Source: UBA7692 sp964650845 (GTDB lineage: Bacteria; Bacteroidota; Bacteroidia; Chitinophagales; LD1). Taken from it: a DNA stretch of 64,000 nucleotides. The stretch covers positions 1 to 64,000 of the forward strand of contig CAZYXR010000004.1 in assembly GCA_964650845.1 (NCBI GenBank), in the 5' to 3' direction. Shown piece after piece: positions 49,270-57,738 of this stretch; position 1 is the stretch's first letter, and each line of letters begins with the position of its first letter. The notes under the pieces are model-generated. The model saw nothing but the letters and a program-made list of their open reading frames with translations, had not been told where the DNA came from and did no database searches. The translations under genes and the position numbers were made by a program.

Positions 49270-50424
49270 TTAGATAACAAACTCCAACATCGAAGTTTTG
49301 AAAACTGTTTCGTAATAGTTTTCATACATAGGCAATATGTTTTCGAGCGAAAATGTTTGTGCATGAGCAAAAGCATTTTGCTTAAATTCTTGTAGCCGCA
49401 CCTCATCGCTAAGAATAAAAATGGCATTTTTTGCCATATCGTCCACATCGCCCACGTTGCTCATAAAACCTGTTTTGCCTTGAATTTGAATTTCGGGCAG
49501 GCCGCCAGCATTTGAAGTAATTACAGGCACTTCGCAAGCCATTGCTTCTAATGCAGCCAAACCAAAGCTTTCGGTTTCGGAAGGCAATAAAAACAAATCG
49601 GAAATTGCCAGTAGGTCTTCTACGGCATCTTGCTTGCCCAAAAAGCGAACGTGTTCGCAATTGCCCAATTGTCGGCAAAGTAACTCAATGCTCATGCGCT
49701 CGGGACCATCGCCAACCAGCAATAACTTTGATGGAATTTTTTTGCAAACCTTATCAAACATCAACACCACATCCTCTACTCGTTTTACTTTTCGAAAGTT
49801 GGAAACGTGTATCAGAATTTTTTCGCCCTGTGGAGCAATGGCTGTTTTAAAATGCTCTTTGTTGGTTTTGCGAAAGCGCGAAAAATCAATAAAATTAGGA
49901 ATTACTTCTATGTGCTTTTTAATATTAAAATGCTTGTAAGTATCGTTTTTTAATGACTCTGATACAGAAGTAATGCCATCGGAATGGTTAATGGAAAAAG
50001 CAACAACGGGCAAATAACTTGGGTCGCGCCCAACAAGTGTAATGTCGGTGCCGTGCAGCGTAGTAATAAATGGGATGTTTATTTTTTGCTCTTTTAAAAT
50101 ATTGCGAGCCATTAAAGCCGATGAAGCATGAGGAATGGCATAGTGCACGTGTAGCAAATCGAGTTTTTCAAATTTTACAACATCTACAATTTTGCTTGCC
50201 AGTGCCGATTCGTAAGGAGTGTATTGAAACAAAGGATAGTCGAGGGAACTAACCTCGTGATAAAAAATGTTTTCGTGAAAGGCATCTAAGCGCACTGGTT
50301 CTTGATAGGTAATAAAGTGAACCTGATGCCCTTTTTTGGCAAGTGCTTTGCCCAATTCGGTTGCTACCACACCGCTACCGCCATAAGTAGGGTAACACAC
50401 AATTCCTATTTTAATGAAATCCAT
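49270..50424 (-). CDS. bshA: N-acetyl-alpha-D-glucosaminyl L-malate synthase BshA
   Basis: BshA joins UDP-GlcNAc and L-malate in the first step of bacillithiol synthesis, a low-molecular-weight thiol of Bacteroidota and Firmicutes. The 384-residue GT-B glycosyltransferase starts KIGIVCYPTYGGSGVVATELGKALAKKGHQVHFI. Other marks are HVHYAIPHA, TTLHGTDITLVGRDPSY, FIDFSRFRK and the C-terminal donor-site SETESFGLAALEAMACEVPVI. These are close to characterised BshA proteins. TACCTTCG sits immediately upstream. Confidence 0.94.
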   Translation of the reverse strand: MDFIKIGIVCYPTYGGSGVVATELGKALAKKGHQVHFITYQEPVRLDAFHENIFYHEVSSLDYPLFQYTPYESALASKIVDVVKFEKLDLLHVHYAIPHASSALMARNILKEQKINIPFITTLHGTDITLVGRDPSYLPVVAFSINHSDGITSVSESLKNDTYKHFNIKKHIEVIPNFIDFSRFRKTNKEHFKTAIAPQGEKILIHVSNFRKVKRVEDVVLMFDKVCKKIPSKLLLVGDGPERMSIELLCRQLGNCEHVRFLGKQDAVEDLLAISDLFLLPSETESFGLAALEAMACEVPVITSNAGGLPEIQIQGKTGFMSNVGDVDDMAKNAIFILSDEVRLQEFKQNAFAHAQTFSLENILPMYENYYETVFKTSMLEFVI

Positions 50425-50429
50425 GATGG

Positions 50430-50437
50430 CGAAGGTA
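50430..50437 (-). promoter_or_regulatory. -7 promoter element TACCTTCG before bshA
   Basis: On the minus strand TACCTTCG ends 5 bases before the bshA ATG (50424), so the transcript would begin at or near the start codon. No TTG at -33 was seen. Confidence 0.4.
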
Positions 50438-50486
50438 GGAAGTAGATTTTATGAATTGGTTAAAGAGATTTAAGACGGTATTTATT

Positions 50487-51758
50487 TCAATCAAACAGCG
50501 TTTCCAATTTGTTTGCGCGAGAACCCTTCACTAAAATCAAGCTGTTGCTTGGCAGATGCTGGGTAAGCCAATTTTTGGCGCTGTTGGTATCTGCAAACCA
50601 ATTTGCTTTTTCTGTTGTAAAGGCAAATTCATTGCCGATAAAAATTAGCTGATGCAGCGCAAGCGAAAACGCAAGTATTGCAATAGCTTGATGAACTTCT
50701 TCGGATGAATCTCCCATTTCTTTCATGCCTCCGAGAATGGCAATTTTCTTTTCATGCTTTATAGTAGCAAAATTTTCTAACGCTGCTTTCATGCTGCTGG
50801 GGTTGGCGTTGTAGCAATCGAGTATTATGGTGTTGTTGTTTTTTTCTATTTGCTGCGAACGATTATTGCCGGGTTCATAATTTTCTATTGCCGATTTTAT
50901 TTTTTCAAATGGCACATCAAAATATTTGCCGATACTACATGCTGCCAACACATTTTCAAAATTATAGCCGCCCACCAAGTTGGTATGTACTATTTGCTTT
51001 TCGGTTTCAAAACTCAAAAAATCGCCTTCCAATAACTTGCCTGAGCAAAAGGGGCTTTTTGTTCCGTAGCTAACCTGCCTGCTTTTATCAATTCCGGCTT
51101 CTGTTGCTTTGTTCATCAACAACTCGTTATCGGTATTTACAAAAATGCTCGCTTCTCTTTTTGCCAAATAGCGATACAATTCTGTTTTGCCTTTTACCAC
51201 GCCTTCAAAACCGCCAAAGCCTTCGAGGTGCGCCAAACCTACGTTTGTAATCAAACCAAAATCGGGCTCGGTGAAATGGCAATAAGAGTCAATTTCGCTT
51301 TGATGGTTTGCACCCATTTCTACAACAGCAAAATCTACATCAACCGGCATAGAAAGTAAAGTGAGTGGAATGCCAATATGGTTGTTTAGGTTACCTTTTG
51401 TTGCCTGAGTTTTAAAAGTGCTTGAAAGCACTGCTGCTATCAGTTCTTTGGTGGTTGTTTTGCCATTGCTCCCGGTTAGCGCAATCACTTTTCCGGCAAA
51501 TTGCCTGCGATGATGAAACGCCAGTTGCTGAAGCACCACCAATACATTTTCAACCTTTATTATTCTTTCATCATCCCCGGTAGCCTCGTCAACAATCGAA
51601 TATGCCGCGCCATTTTGCAAAGCCGCTGCGGCAAACGTGTTGCCATTAAAATTATCCCCCTTCAAAGCAAAAAACAGATTACCCTTTTGGATATTGCGCG
51701 TGTCGGTGGTTACTCCCGTTGACTGCCGAAAAAGTGCGTAAAGCGATGGAATGTTCAT
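50487..51758 (-). CDS. murF: UDP-N-acetylmuramoyl-tripeptide--D-alanyl-D-alanine ligase MurF
   Basis: MurF adds D-Ala-D-Ala to the peptidoglycan precursor. The 423-residue protein has the N-terminal TGVTTDTRNIQKGNLFFALKGDNFNGN, the ATP-binding ALTGSNGKTTTKELIAAVL (residues ~92-110), KGNLNNHIGIPLTLL, VEMGANHQSEI, and the C-terminal ligase domain with IILDCYNANPSSMKAAL and ILGGMKEMGDSSEEVH. It ends PSNSLILVKGSRANKLE. All parts of the Mur ligase family are present. It is separated from bshA by 62 bases and reads in the same direction. Confidence 0.96.
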   Translation of the reverse strand: MNIPSLYALFRQSTGVTTDTRNIQKGNLFFALKGDNFNGNTFAAAALQNGAAYSIVDEATGDDERIIKVENVLVVLQQLAFHHRRQFAGKVIALTGSNGKTTTKELIAAVLSSTFKTQATKGNLNNHIGIPLTLLSMPVDVDFAVVEMGANHQSEIDSYCHFTEPDFGLITNVGLAHLEGFGGFEGVVKGKTELYRYLAKREASIFVNTDNELLMNKATEAGIDKSRQVSYGTKSPFCSGKLLEGDFLSFETEKQIVHTNLVGGYNFENVLAACSIGKYFDVPFEKIKSAIENYEPGNNRSQQIEKNNNTIILDCYNANPSSMKAALENFATIKHEKKIAILGGMKEMGDSSEEVHQAIAILAFSLALHQLIFIGNEFAFTTEKANWFADTNSAKNWLTQHLPSNSLILVKGSRANKLETLFD

Positions 51759-51860
51759 GTTGCAAATTGCTTAAGCAATAATAGTATTTGCAACAGAATC
51801 AATTATAAGTATTGTCAGGCTGCCTGTCCCGCCAAAGCGGGGAGCTTGTCGAAGCCTATC

Positions 51861-51918
51861 ATGGCGCGTCCCTCGTCCTTCGTCCCCCGACCCTTTATAA
51901 TTATGGCGCGCCCCTCGT
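51861..51918. repeat. GC-rich direct repeat, ATGGCGCG(T/C)CCCTCGT twice
   Basis: 16-base units at 51861-51876 and 51903-51918 differ at one base and are 42 bases apart. They lie in a GC-rich patch within otherwise AT-rich DNA. Confidence 0.65.
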
Positions 51919-52170
51919 GCCTCGGGTCGGGTGTTCCGTTACAAGTCCTCGCTCGTTCCTCGCTCCGGGCTTTCCACTACACCCCCTCGCGCACCTCCCG
52001 TAGCTAGTGCAGTCCTTCAAAATCAAACGACCACTCTCCCCGGCTGTTTATCCCCCGCTGGCGGGGGTAAGGGGGTGGTGGCTGTTTGTGTCACCTCAAC
52101 AAGAAAAACGAAACAACCCATAAAACAAAGCCCCTCAGAACGCTTCCAAGAAAATGTAACATCAAAAAAA

Positions 52171-52405
52171 TCCCGTAGGGATGAAATGATTATAGAAACA
52201 ACAACACCAACCCAAAACCCCGAAGGGGTGACATTACTATGGCTCTTCCAAATGTCCAAATCATATCAGCCTTACAGGCTTTGTCTATACACAAACTTTC
52301 ATCAGCTTGTCCCTACTGAACAGTAGGGAGCTGTTTATGCCTCATAGAGGCAACCGCTTTATAGAATTCACACACAGCAATGTATTAAGCGAGCCATAGG
52401 TTCGC
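52171..52405. repeat. Array of six short dissimilar palindromes
   Basis: Hairpins at 52171-52181 (TCCC-GTA-GGGA), 52217-52229 (ACCCC-GAA-GGGGT), 52268-52280 (AGCCT-TAC-AGGCT), 52310-52329 (TCCCTACTG-AA-CAGTAGGGA), 52338-52352 (TGCCTC-ATA-GAGGCA) and 52389-52405 (GCGAGCC-ATA-GGTTCGC). Stems differ, but most loops are three bases and several are followed after about 10 bases by TATAG, TATGG or TATAC. Centres are about 46-52 bases apart except one. Possibly a REP-like element of Bacteroidota. Confidence 0.75.
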
Positions 52406-52408
52406 AAA

Positions 52409-52438
52409 TTGGTTTTATCCTGCATTTATATACTTTCG
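52409..52438 (+). promoter_or_regulatory. Promoter TTG-N19-TACTTTCG before T9SS protein
   Basis: TTG at 52409-52411 and TACTTTCG at 52431-52438 are separated by 19 bases, the best two-box promoter found in the window. It begins 4 bases after the last palindrome of the array, and the ATG is at 52465. Confidence 0.6.
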
Positions 52439-52464
52439 TCAATAGTTTTTAAAATGCACCAATT

Positions 52465-52989
52465 ATGACAGGTTATGATTTCACAAAGCATCGTACTCTC
52501 CTTACAGTATTGGCGATTCTTTTTTGTTTCTATCAATCGCAAGCACAACAATTATCTCCGCAGGTGGTTTCTTCGGTAGGTGCCACCATGAATCAAACTA
52601 ATGCTAAACTTAGTTTTACGGTTGGTGAAATTGTAGTAACAAAAACTGCTTCTGATTCCGTTTCCTTAGGGCAGGGATTTATCAATTCTGCTGCAACAAC
52701 TACACAAGTCACAGCTATTAAAGAACCAAGTGCTGAACTGATTAATATTAAAGTATATCCCAATCCTGTAGGCTCTCTTCTCAATATTCATATTATTGAA
52801 AGTAAGTTGTCTGGAATATCACTGAAAGTAGTTGATATAAATGGTCGGGTATTAAGTAGTGAAAAGTATTCTGCTGGTAATAATCACATTGGCATCAACA
52901 CAGAATCGTGGAATTCAGGAGTATATTTTATTCAAGTATTTGATAACAATCAAGCATTAATTGGAAATTATAAAATCATCAAACAATAA
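52465..52989 (+). CDS. Small secreted protein with T9SS type A sorting domain
   Basis: The 174-residue protein has a signal peptide (LTVLAILFCFYQSQAQ) and ends in a type A T9SS sorting domain: VYPNPVGSLLNIHI, SLKVVDINGRVL and SGVYFIQVFDNNQALIGNYKIIKQ. The 60-residue cargo (VGATMNQTNAKLSFTVGEIV) is of a kind seen in many Bacteroidota surface proteins. It would be exported through the SprA channel. The next gene starts 10 bases after its stop, so the two are probably an operon. Function is unknown. Confidence 0.9.
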   Translation: MTGYDFTKHRTLLTVLAILFCFYQSQAQQLSPQVVSSVGATMNQTNAKLSFTVGEIVVTKTASDSVSLGQGFINSAATTTQVTAIKEPSAELINIKVYPNPVGSLLNIHIIESKLSGISLKVVDINGRVLSSEKYSAGNNHIGINTESWNSGVYFIQVFDNNQALIGNYKIIKQ

Positions 52990-52999
52990 ATCTTCTTCT

Positions 53000-54115
53000 A
53001 TGAAACAAATCATCACACTTTTATTGTTGCTAATCTGCGTTGTATCATTTTCTCAGTTAGCTCCACCGCAGGCGTTCAATTACAGTGCAGTAGCACGTAA
53101 TGCGCAAAATCAACCAATTGCAAACCAAACAGTAGGTGTTCAGTTGAGTATATTAAAAACCTCAACAGTTGGTACAATTCAATATCAGGAAAACCATTTT
53201 ACCACCACCGACCAATTTGGCTTATTCAACTTAACAGTTGGTACAGGGGCAATTCAGCAAGGTTCTTTCGCCAATATTAATTGGGGAAATGATAGTTATT
53301 ATTTGCGTGTTGGTTTAGATGCACAGGGAGGAAATAATTTTCAGTTAATGGGCACAACACAATTGTTAAGTGTTCCTTATGCTTTGTATGCAGGAAATGT
53401 TGTCAACAACAATGATAAAGATACAAGTGCTACTAATGAATTACAAACATTAACTATAAGTGGAGACTCACTTAAAATAAGTCTTGGCAACAGTGTTCTA
53501 CTCCCTAAAAAAGTAGATAATGACACAAGTTCAACAAATGAATTACAAACCTTATCTGTTAGCAACGACACTGTTTTTCTTTCAAATGGTGGCTTTGTTA
53601 AGATACCCAAAAGCGAAAAATTGACAGTTAAAATTAACGGGACTCCAATCACTGACCCATCAATTGATGATGTTATGATTGACCGATTTAATTTTATAAC
53701 GGAAAAAAATTATCGCTATTCCTTTCTTTATCCTGGAGATGATCGTTACTATTTTCCTACATCCTTAACTGATTCATTATCTATTGTTTCAACAACTGTT
53801 GGCACGCCCACTTCAAACTCATTCTATATGTATGTTACTTCAAGTAATTGCTCAGGGTCAACATATGTTCCATCAACTAAAACAACATCTGGTGGAAATG
53901 GTATTGACAGAGGTAAAGTTTTTGCGCACAAGGGGAATATCTATTACGTTCCAATAAATGCACCTGTTGTGTCTTTGACAAACCCTTACCTTATCACCGG
54001 TAGCTGTGGCGTAGATACAGGTACATTTGATTTTTATCAGGTTTTCCCCAATAATCCAGCTATTACAGGTTTTGGTTTTACCTCATCTAGGCTTAAGGTT
54101 ACTTTCGAGAGGTAA
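53000..54115 (+). CDS. Secreted adhesin/tail-fibre-like protein with internal repeats
   Basis: This protein of 371 residues has a signal peptide (MKQIITLLLLLICVVSFSQ). The N-terminal APPQAFNYSAVARNAQNQPIANQTVGVQLSIL is the usual start of a Bacteroidota surface-protein family with a beta-sandwich head region. Two repeats start DTSATNELQTL and DTSSTNELQTL (near residues 144 and 175), as found in stalks of adhesins. The C-terminal 150 residues are Ser/Thr-rich with no recognised domain and no sorting domain. ATG 53000 replaces an earlier in-frame ATG at 52961 because it starts directly at the signal. A function in adhesion is inference. Confidence 0.8.
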   Translation: MKQIITLLLLLICVVSFSQLAPPQAFNYSAVARNAQNQPIANQTVGVQLSILKTSTVGTIQYQENHFTTTDQFGLFNLTVGTGAIQQGSFANINWGNDSYYLRVGLDAQGGNNFQLMGTTQLLSVPYALYAGNVVNNNDKDTSATNELQTLTISGDSLKISLGNSVLLPKKVDNDTSSTNELQTLSVSNDTVFLSNGGFVKIPKSEKLTVKINGTPITDPSIDDVMIDRFNFITEKNYRYSFLYPGDDRYYFPTSLTDSLSIVSTTVGTPTSNSFYMYVTSSNCSGSTYVPSTKTTSGGNGIDRGKVFAHKGNIYYVPINAPVVSLTNPYLITGSCGVDTGTFDFYQVFPNNPAITGFGFTSSRLKVTFER

Positions 54116-54145
54116 TAGCGGTATCTGTATTTTATATTCTGGAAA

Positions 54146-54514
54146 ATGAATTCAAATGATTTTAAAGCAGGAGACATATTAATGGCTACTCATAGAGAGT
54201 TAAAGAAGGGGCGACACTATATTGTTTATCTTGAAGGAAACTCCGATAGAGATTTTATTGGGGCAATGATAACTCATCACTCAAGTGAATTAAACGTTTC
54301 GATGGGTTCTGATCATTTTGTAGATACCTTGGAATTTCCAGTAAAATACGATGGTTCATATTTGGTAATCGGAAGGTTCTATAAGCCTGAATCTTGGGGG
54401 CCATTCAAGAAAGTTGGAGAGTTAACACTAGAAGGGGTTGATTTTGTAAAAAGCATTACTAATCATCTTCCTAAGGAAACATTTAAAAGTTATTATAAGA
54501 GAACTAGATCCTAA
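54146..54514 (+). CDS. Hypothetical protein, 122 residues
   Basis: I do not recognise this protein. It starts MNSNDFKAGDILMATHREL. The pattern KAGDILMA...GRHYIVYLEG...FIGAMITHHSS recalls small beta-barrel (SH3-like) folds such as PemK/MazF, but the usual MazF catalytic pairings are not clear. There is no signal or membrane segment. It follows the secreted protein by 30 bases and precedes a toxin-antitoxin pair by 282. A stray toxin-like or accessory gene is possible. Confidence 0.6.
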   Translation: MNSNDFKAGDILMATHRELKKGRHYIVYLEGNSDRDFIGAMITHHSSELNVSMGSDHFVDTLEFPVKYDGSYLVIGRFYKPESWGPFKKVGELTLEGVDFVKSITNHLPKETFKSYYKRTRS

Positions 54515-54796
54515 GTAAAGCAAAATACATTCTTCCCAGCAGAGTTTCTCCTAGATCTCTGCGTTCCCAAGAATAACACTTCTCATCATTATCCCTAACA
54601 CCTGTATTCATTCGTGTATTAGTGGTTAATCTCTTGGCTGTTGTGGTATGCCCCCGTGTACCACCTTTGTGTTCTTCGTGCCTTTGTGGGCAACCGGCTG
54701 TTCAATAAGCACCACAATGTTCTGCCGAAGGATGTGGGGGATGAATAACCTTCTGACAAAATATCTATATCTTTGAAATAATAGAGCAAAACACCA
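54515..54796. repeat. Non-coding spacer with nine-base degenerate repeats
   Basis: No gene. At 54666-54692 three nine-base units (TTTGTGTTC, TTCGTGCCT, TTGTGGGCA) follow each other, and similar T/G-rich text occurs at 54610-54650. Other bacterial genomes have comparable degenerate repeats. Confidence 0.5.
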
Positions 54797-55000
54797 ATGC
54801 TGATAGAAAGAACCAACAACGAGGTAATAATTCGACTTCCGTCCTACGTGGATACGGAAGGCTTACAGCGTCTTGTAGACTATTTGAGCTACAAAGAAGT
54901 ACTGTCAAAATCTAAAGCAAAACAAGCTGACGTTGACAAGCTTGCCAAAGAGGTAAAGAAGGGTTGGTGGAAAAAGAATCGCGCCCGATTTATCAAGTGA
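54797..55000 (+). CDS. Small antitoxin-like protein
   Basis: A 67-residue protein with a beta-start (MLIERTNNEVIIRLPSYVDTEGLQRLVDYLSYKEV) and a basic C-terminal half (KQADVDKLAKEVKKGWWKKNRARF). This resembles the antitoxin partners of PIN toxins: short, N-terminal DNA-binding or dimer part and a Lys/Trp-rich tail that binds the toxin. The toxin gene starts 11 bases after its stop. The antitoxin call comes from size, charge and position; the subfamily is unknown. Confidence 0.78.
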   Translation: MLIERTNNEVIIRLPSYVDTEGLQRLVDYLSYKEVLSKSKAKQADVDKLAKEVKKGWWKKNRARFIK

Positions 55001-55011
55001 AATAAAGTTCA

Positions 55012-55485
55012 ATGGCACGCTCAGGCAAAGAACAAAAGGTCATTAAAGTAGTTGTTGATACCAACATTATTTTCAGCGCACTACTAAATACCAACGGCAC
55101 TATTGGCGACTTACTTTTTAATTCCAATCAAATTTTTGAATTCTACAGTTGCAGTTACATGCGCCATGAAATTCAAAAACACAAAGAAAAACTAAAACGC
55201 ATTTCCAAACTTACTGATAGCGAATTGGATGAATCATTGTTCAAGGTTTTTGCAAGAATAAACTTCATTAACGAAGAACTCATTCCTCAAAAAACATGGT
55301 TGATTGCAGAGGAGATTGTTCAAGATATTGATATTGACGATTCTGATTTTGTTGCCTTGACAAAACACCTTAAAGGATATTTATGGACGGGGGATAAGGA
55401 ACTATACAAGGGTCTTAAACAGAAAAAGTTTACTCGAACTTACAACACCTCTGAGTTAGTTGAAGTCAGGAAGAATAGAAGTTAG
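55012..55485 (+). CDS. PIN-domain toxin (ribonuclease)
   Basis: PIN toxins cleave RNA with a cluster of acidic residues. The 157-residue protein shows KVVVDTNIIFSALL (first Asp and Asn), the middle helix region with Glu (RHEIQKHKEKLKRI), the conserved acidic IDIDDSDFVALT and the C-terminal WTGDKELYKGLKQKKF. It is similar to type II VapC-like toxins. It follows the antitoxin by 11 bases. The pair is a module often found in mobile or hypervariable islands. Confidence 0.88.
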   Translation: MARSGKEQKVIKVVVDTNIIFSALLNTNGTIGDLLFNSNQIFEFYSCSYMRHEIQKHKEKLKRISKLTDSELDESLFKVFARINFINEELIPQKTWLIAEEIVQDIDIDDSDFVALTKHLKGYLWTGDKELYKGLKQKKFTRTYNTSELVEVRKNRS

Positions 55486-55676
55486 CGAAAGGATAAAGTT
55501 CTTCGCAGCAAATCCCCCGCTATAATTCTCCTGTTTTATTCAATCTAAAATCACACTTCACAAATCTAAACTCCCTCCATCGGTTTCTGCCACTCCCCCA
55601 AACAATGTATGCAAGTCTTTAATCTCGTCTTTTCAATTAAGTGTTTTATTTCGCCAACAAATACCTCCTTGTTGTT

Positions 55677-57734
55677 ATGAATAGAATTTTACTGTACTCA
55701 GCTGTGATGTTTTTTAGTTTGTCTGCCATGTCGCAAGATTTAAAACATTGCGGGGCTGATGAATTTGCTTATGAATTTTATAAGTCGAATCCGCAACTGC
55801 AACAATTGATGGAGCAAAAACGCGAAGAGCTACGCCAACATACAAAACAGTATGTTGCAGCAAATTACGCAAGGCGCTCATCCGATTCTGTACTTACAAT
55901 TCCTGTTGTGTTTCACGTTATTCACAACTATGGCATCGAAAACATTTCGGATGCACAAATTGCGAGCGGCATAAAAGTTATGAATATGGGTTTTAGAAAC
56001 CAACTTGCCGACACAGCAAGTATCGTAGCTGATTTTAAACATCTTGCAGCCGATTGCGAAATTGAGTTCAGGCTTGCTAAGTTAGACCCTAATGGCAAAT
56101 GCACCAATGGCATTAACCGTATAGCATCGCCACTCACCAATATTGGCGATCACAGCATTAAAAACTTGATTCACTGGAATCCATCGAAATACCTGAACAT
56201 CTATGTAGTAAAAAAGATTGCCAACCTTGCAGGGCATTGCTTAATGCCCGACCAAGCTGCCGCAAAGCCAGAATGGGATGGAATCGTAATGAGCCATGAA
56301 TATGTTGGCGACACCGGCACTGCAAATAAATTGCGTTCGGTAGTGTTGGCGCACGAGGCGGGGCACTATCTCAACCTTTTTCACATTTGGGGAGGCAACA
56401 ATGTGCCCGGATATTTTTATCAGCAAGTAGGGCAAAGCGGCAACTGCGCAATTGGCGATGATGTAAACGATACACCGCCAACCATCGGTTGGAGTAGCTG
56501 CAATTTATCGGCAGCATCGTGTGGCAACACAGTAGATAATGTGCAAAATGCAATGGATTACAGCTACTGTAATTTTATGTTTACCGAGGGGCAAAAACAA
56601 CGTATGCGTGCCGCTTTGCGCTCATCGGTAGCCAATCGCAGCAACCTTGTTTCGCAACAAAATTTAATGGCAACCGGTGTGTTGAATTTCGACTCGCTGT
56701 GTGTAGCAGATTTTTCGGCAAGCGCAAGAATGGTTTGCATGGGCGAGGATGTTGCTTTTACCGATAAGTCGCTGTTTGATGCAACAGGCTGGGAGTGGAA
56801 TTTTGGTGATGGAATTAGCGCTACCGATCAAAACCCAAGCAACACATATTTAGCTGCCGGAGATTACGATGTAGTATTAACCTCGAAAAAGAATGGCGCA
56901 AGTGTGCATAGCGCCCCATTAAAAATTCGGGTGCAGGATGATGCAGGTAAACCATTTTTTGTTGAAAATTTTGAAAGCATAGCAGATGTAGATGCAAGTG
57001 GTTTGTTCAATATTGCCGATAACAACAACCTGATTTTTTCATTAAACAACCAAGCGGGATTCAACAGTGCAAAGTCTGCCGCTATTTTAATGAACGACAC
57101 CGCGCCACACTTTAGTGGCAAAACAACATTGTATTCGCCACTTATAGATTTGGCAGCTACCGGCTCGCCAACATTAAGTTTCAATTATGCCTTTTCGCAA
57201 AAGCAGATAAACACCGATGATGTTTTAGAGCTTTTTATATCGAACGATTGCGGCAAAACATGGCAAAGCCGCAGCAAAAGAATAGGTGCCACGCTACGCA
57301 CTGTTGTAAGTGCGCAAGCCCATGCCACTTACATGCCGGCAGATTCTACCGAATGGAAAAAAGTAACCACGCCCATTCCGGTAAGTTATGTAAACAGCCG
57401 TTTTATGTTTAAAATAGAATTCACCAATTTTTACGGCAACAACTTTTTTATTGACAACATAAACATCAACCCACAGTTATACAGCTCTATTACTATGGTT
57501 GAAATGCAGGATTTGACACTTGCGCCCAACCCCGCCAGTAGCAGCATTTTCATCAATGGTAATTTCGAAAAAACTAATTGCAAAATTATTGACATCAATG
57601 GCAAAGTTGTAAGCGAGATATTACAATACAATGCAGCAGAAAGCATTGATGTAAAAGAACTTTCAAATGGTGTTTACAGCATTTTGCTGACCGATGAAAA
57701 CAGCTACGGTATATTACGTTTTGTAAAGCACTAA
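55677..57734 (+). CDS. M43-family metalloprotease with T9SS sorting domain
   Basis: This 685-residue protein has a signal peptide (MNRILLYSAVMFFSLSAMSQ). The catalytic zinc site HEAGHYLNLFH (H-E-x2-H-x5-H) and the Met-turn NAMDYSYCNFM are of the pappalysin-like M43 type. A PKD-like domain follows (about 350-435, GWEWNFGDG...), then a beta-rich region, and a C-terminal type A sorting domain (LAPNPASSSIFINGN...GVYSILLTDENSYGILRFV). It is exported through T9SS and probably digests proteins outside the cell. ATG 55677 replaces ATG 55641, which lies upstream of the signal. Confidence 0.93.
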   Translation: MNRILLYSAVMFFSLSAMSQDLKHCGADEFAYEFYKSNPQLQQLMEQKREELRQHTKQYVAANYARRSSDSVLTIPVVFHVIHNYGIENISDAQIASGIKVMNMGFRNQLADTASIVADFKHLAADCEIEFRLAKLDPNGKCTNGINRIASPLTNIGDHSIKNLIHWNPSKYLNIYVVKKIANLAGHCLMPDQAAAKPEWDGIVMSHEYVGDTGTANKLRSVVLAHEAGHYLNLFHIWGGNNVPGYFYQQVGQSGNCAIGDDVNDTPPTIGWSSCNLSAASCGNTVDNVQNAMDYSYCNFMFTEGQKQRMRAALRSSVANRSNLVSQQNLMATGVLNFDSLCVADFSASARMVCMGEDVAFTDKSLFDATGWEWNFGDGISATDQNPSNTYLAAGDYDVVLTSKKNGASVHSAPLKIRVQDDAGKPFFVENFESIADVDASGLFNIADNNNLIFSLNNQAGFNSAKSAAILMNDTAPHFSGKTTLYSPLIDLAATGSPTLSFNYAFSQKQINTDDVLELFISNDCGKTWQSRSKRIGATLRTVVSAQAHATYMPADSTEWKKVTTPIPVSYVNSRFMFKIEFTNFYGNNFFIDNININPQLYSSITMVEMQDLTLAPNPASSSIFINGNFEKTNCKIIDINGKVVSEILQYNAAESIDVKELSNGVYSILLTDENSYGILRFVKH

Positions 57735-57738
57735 TCAA

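Larger units (their letters stand above)
51759..52464. other. Gene-free spacer with repeats between murF and T9SS protein
   Basis: No convincing coding region. The first half (about 51820-52080) is GC-rich, unlike the surrounding genome, and contains short direct repeats and a CCCCCGC/GCGGGGG hairpin at 52052-52067. The second half is a spaced array of small palindromes. Open frames in it lack starts, family marks or normal composition. Confidence 0.7.

Noticed and set aside
51812..52326. Two rightward frames of 63 and 131 codons in the GC-rich spacer
   Set aside because: They consist of repeat and palindrome sequence read in frame; no start context, domain or codon bias supports them.
52171..52405. 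CRISPR array
   Set aside because: The repeated palindromes differ in sequence and length and no cas gene is near.
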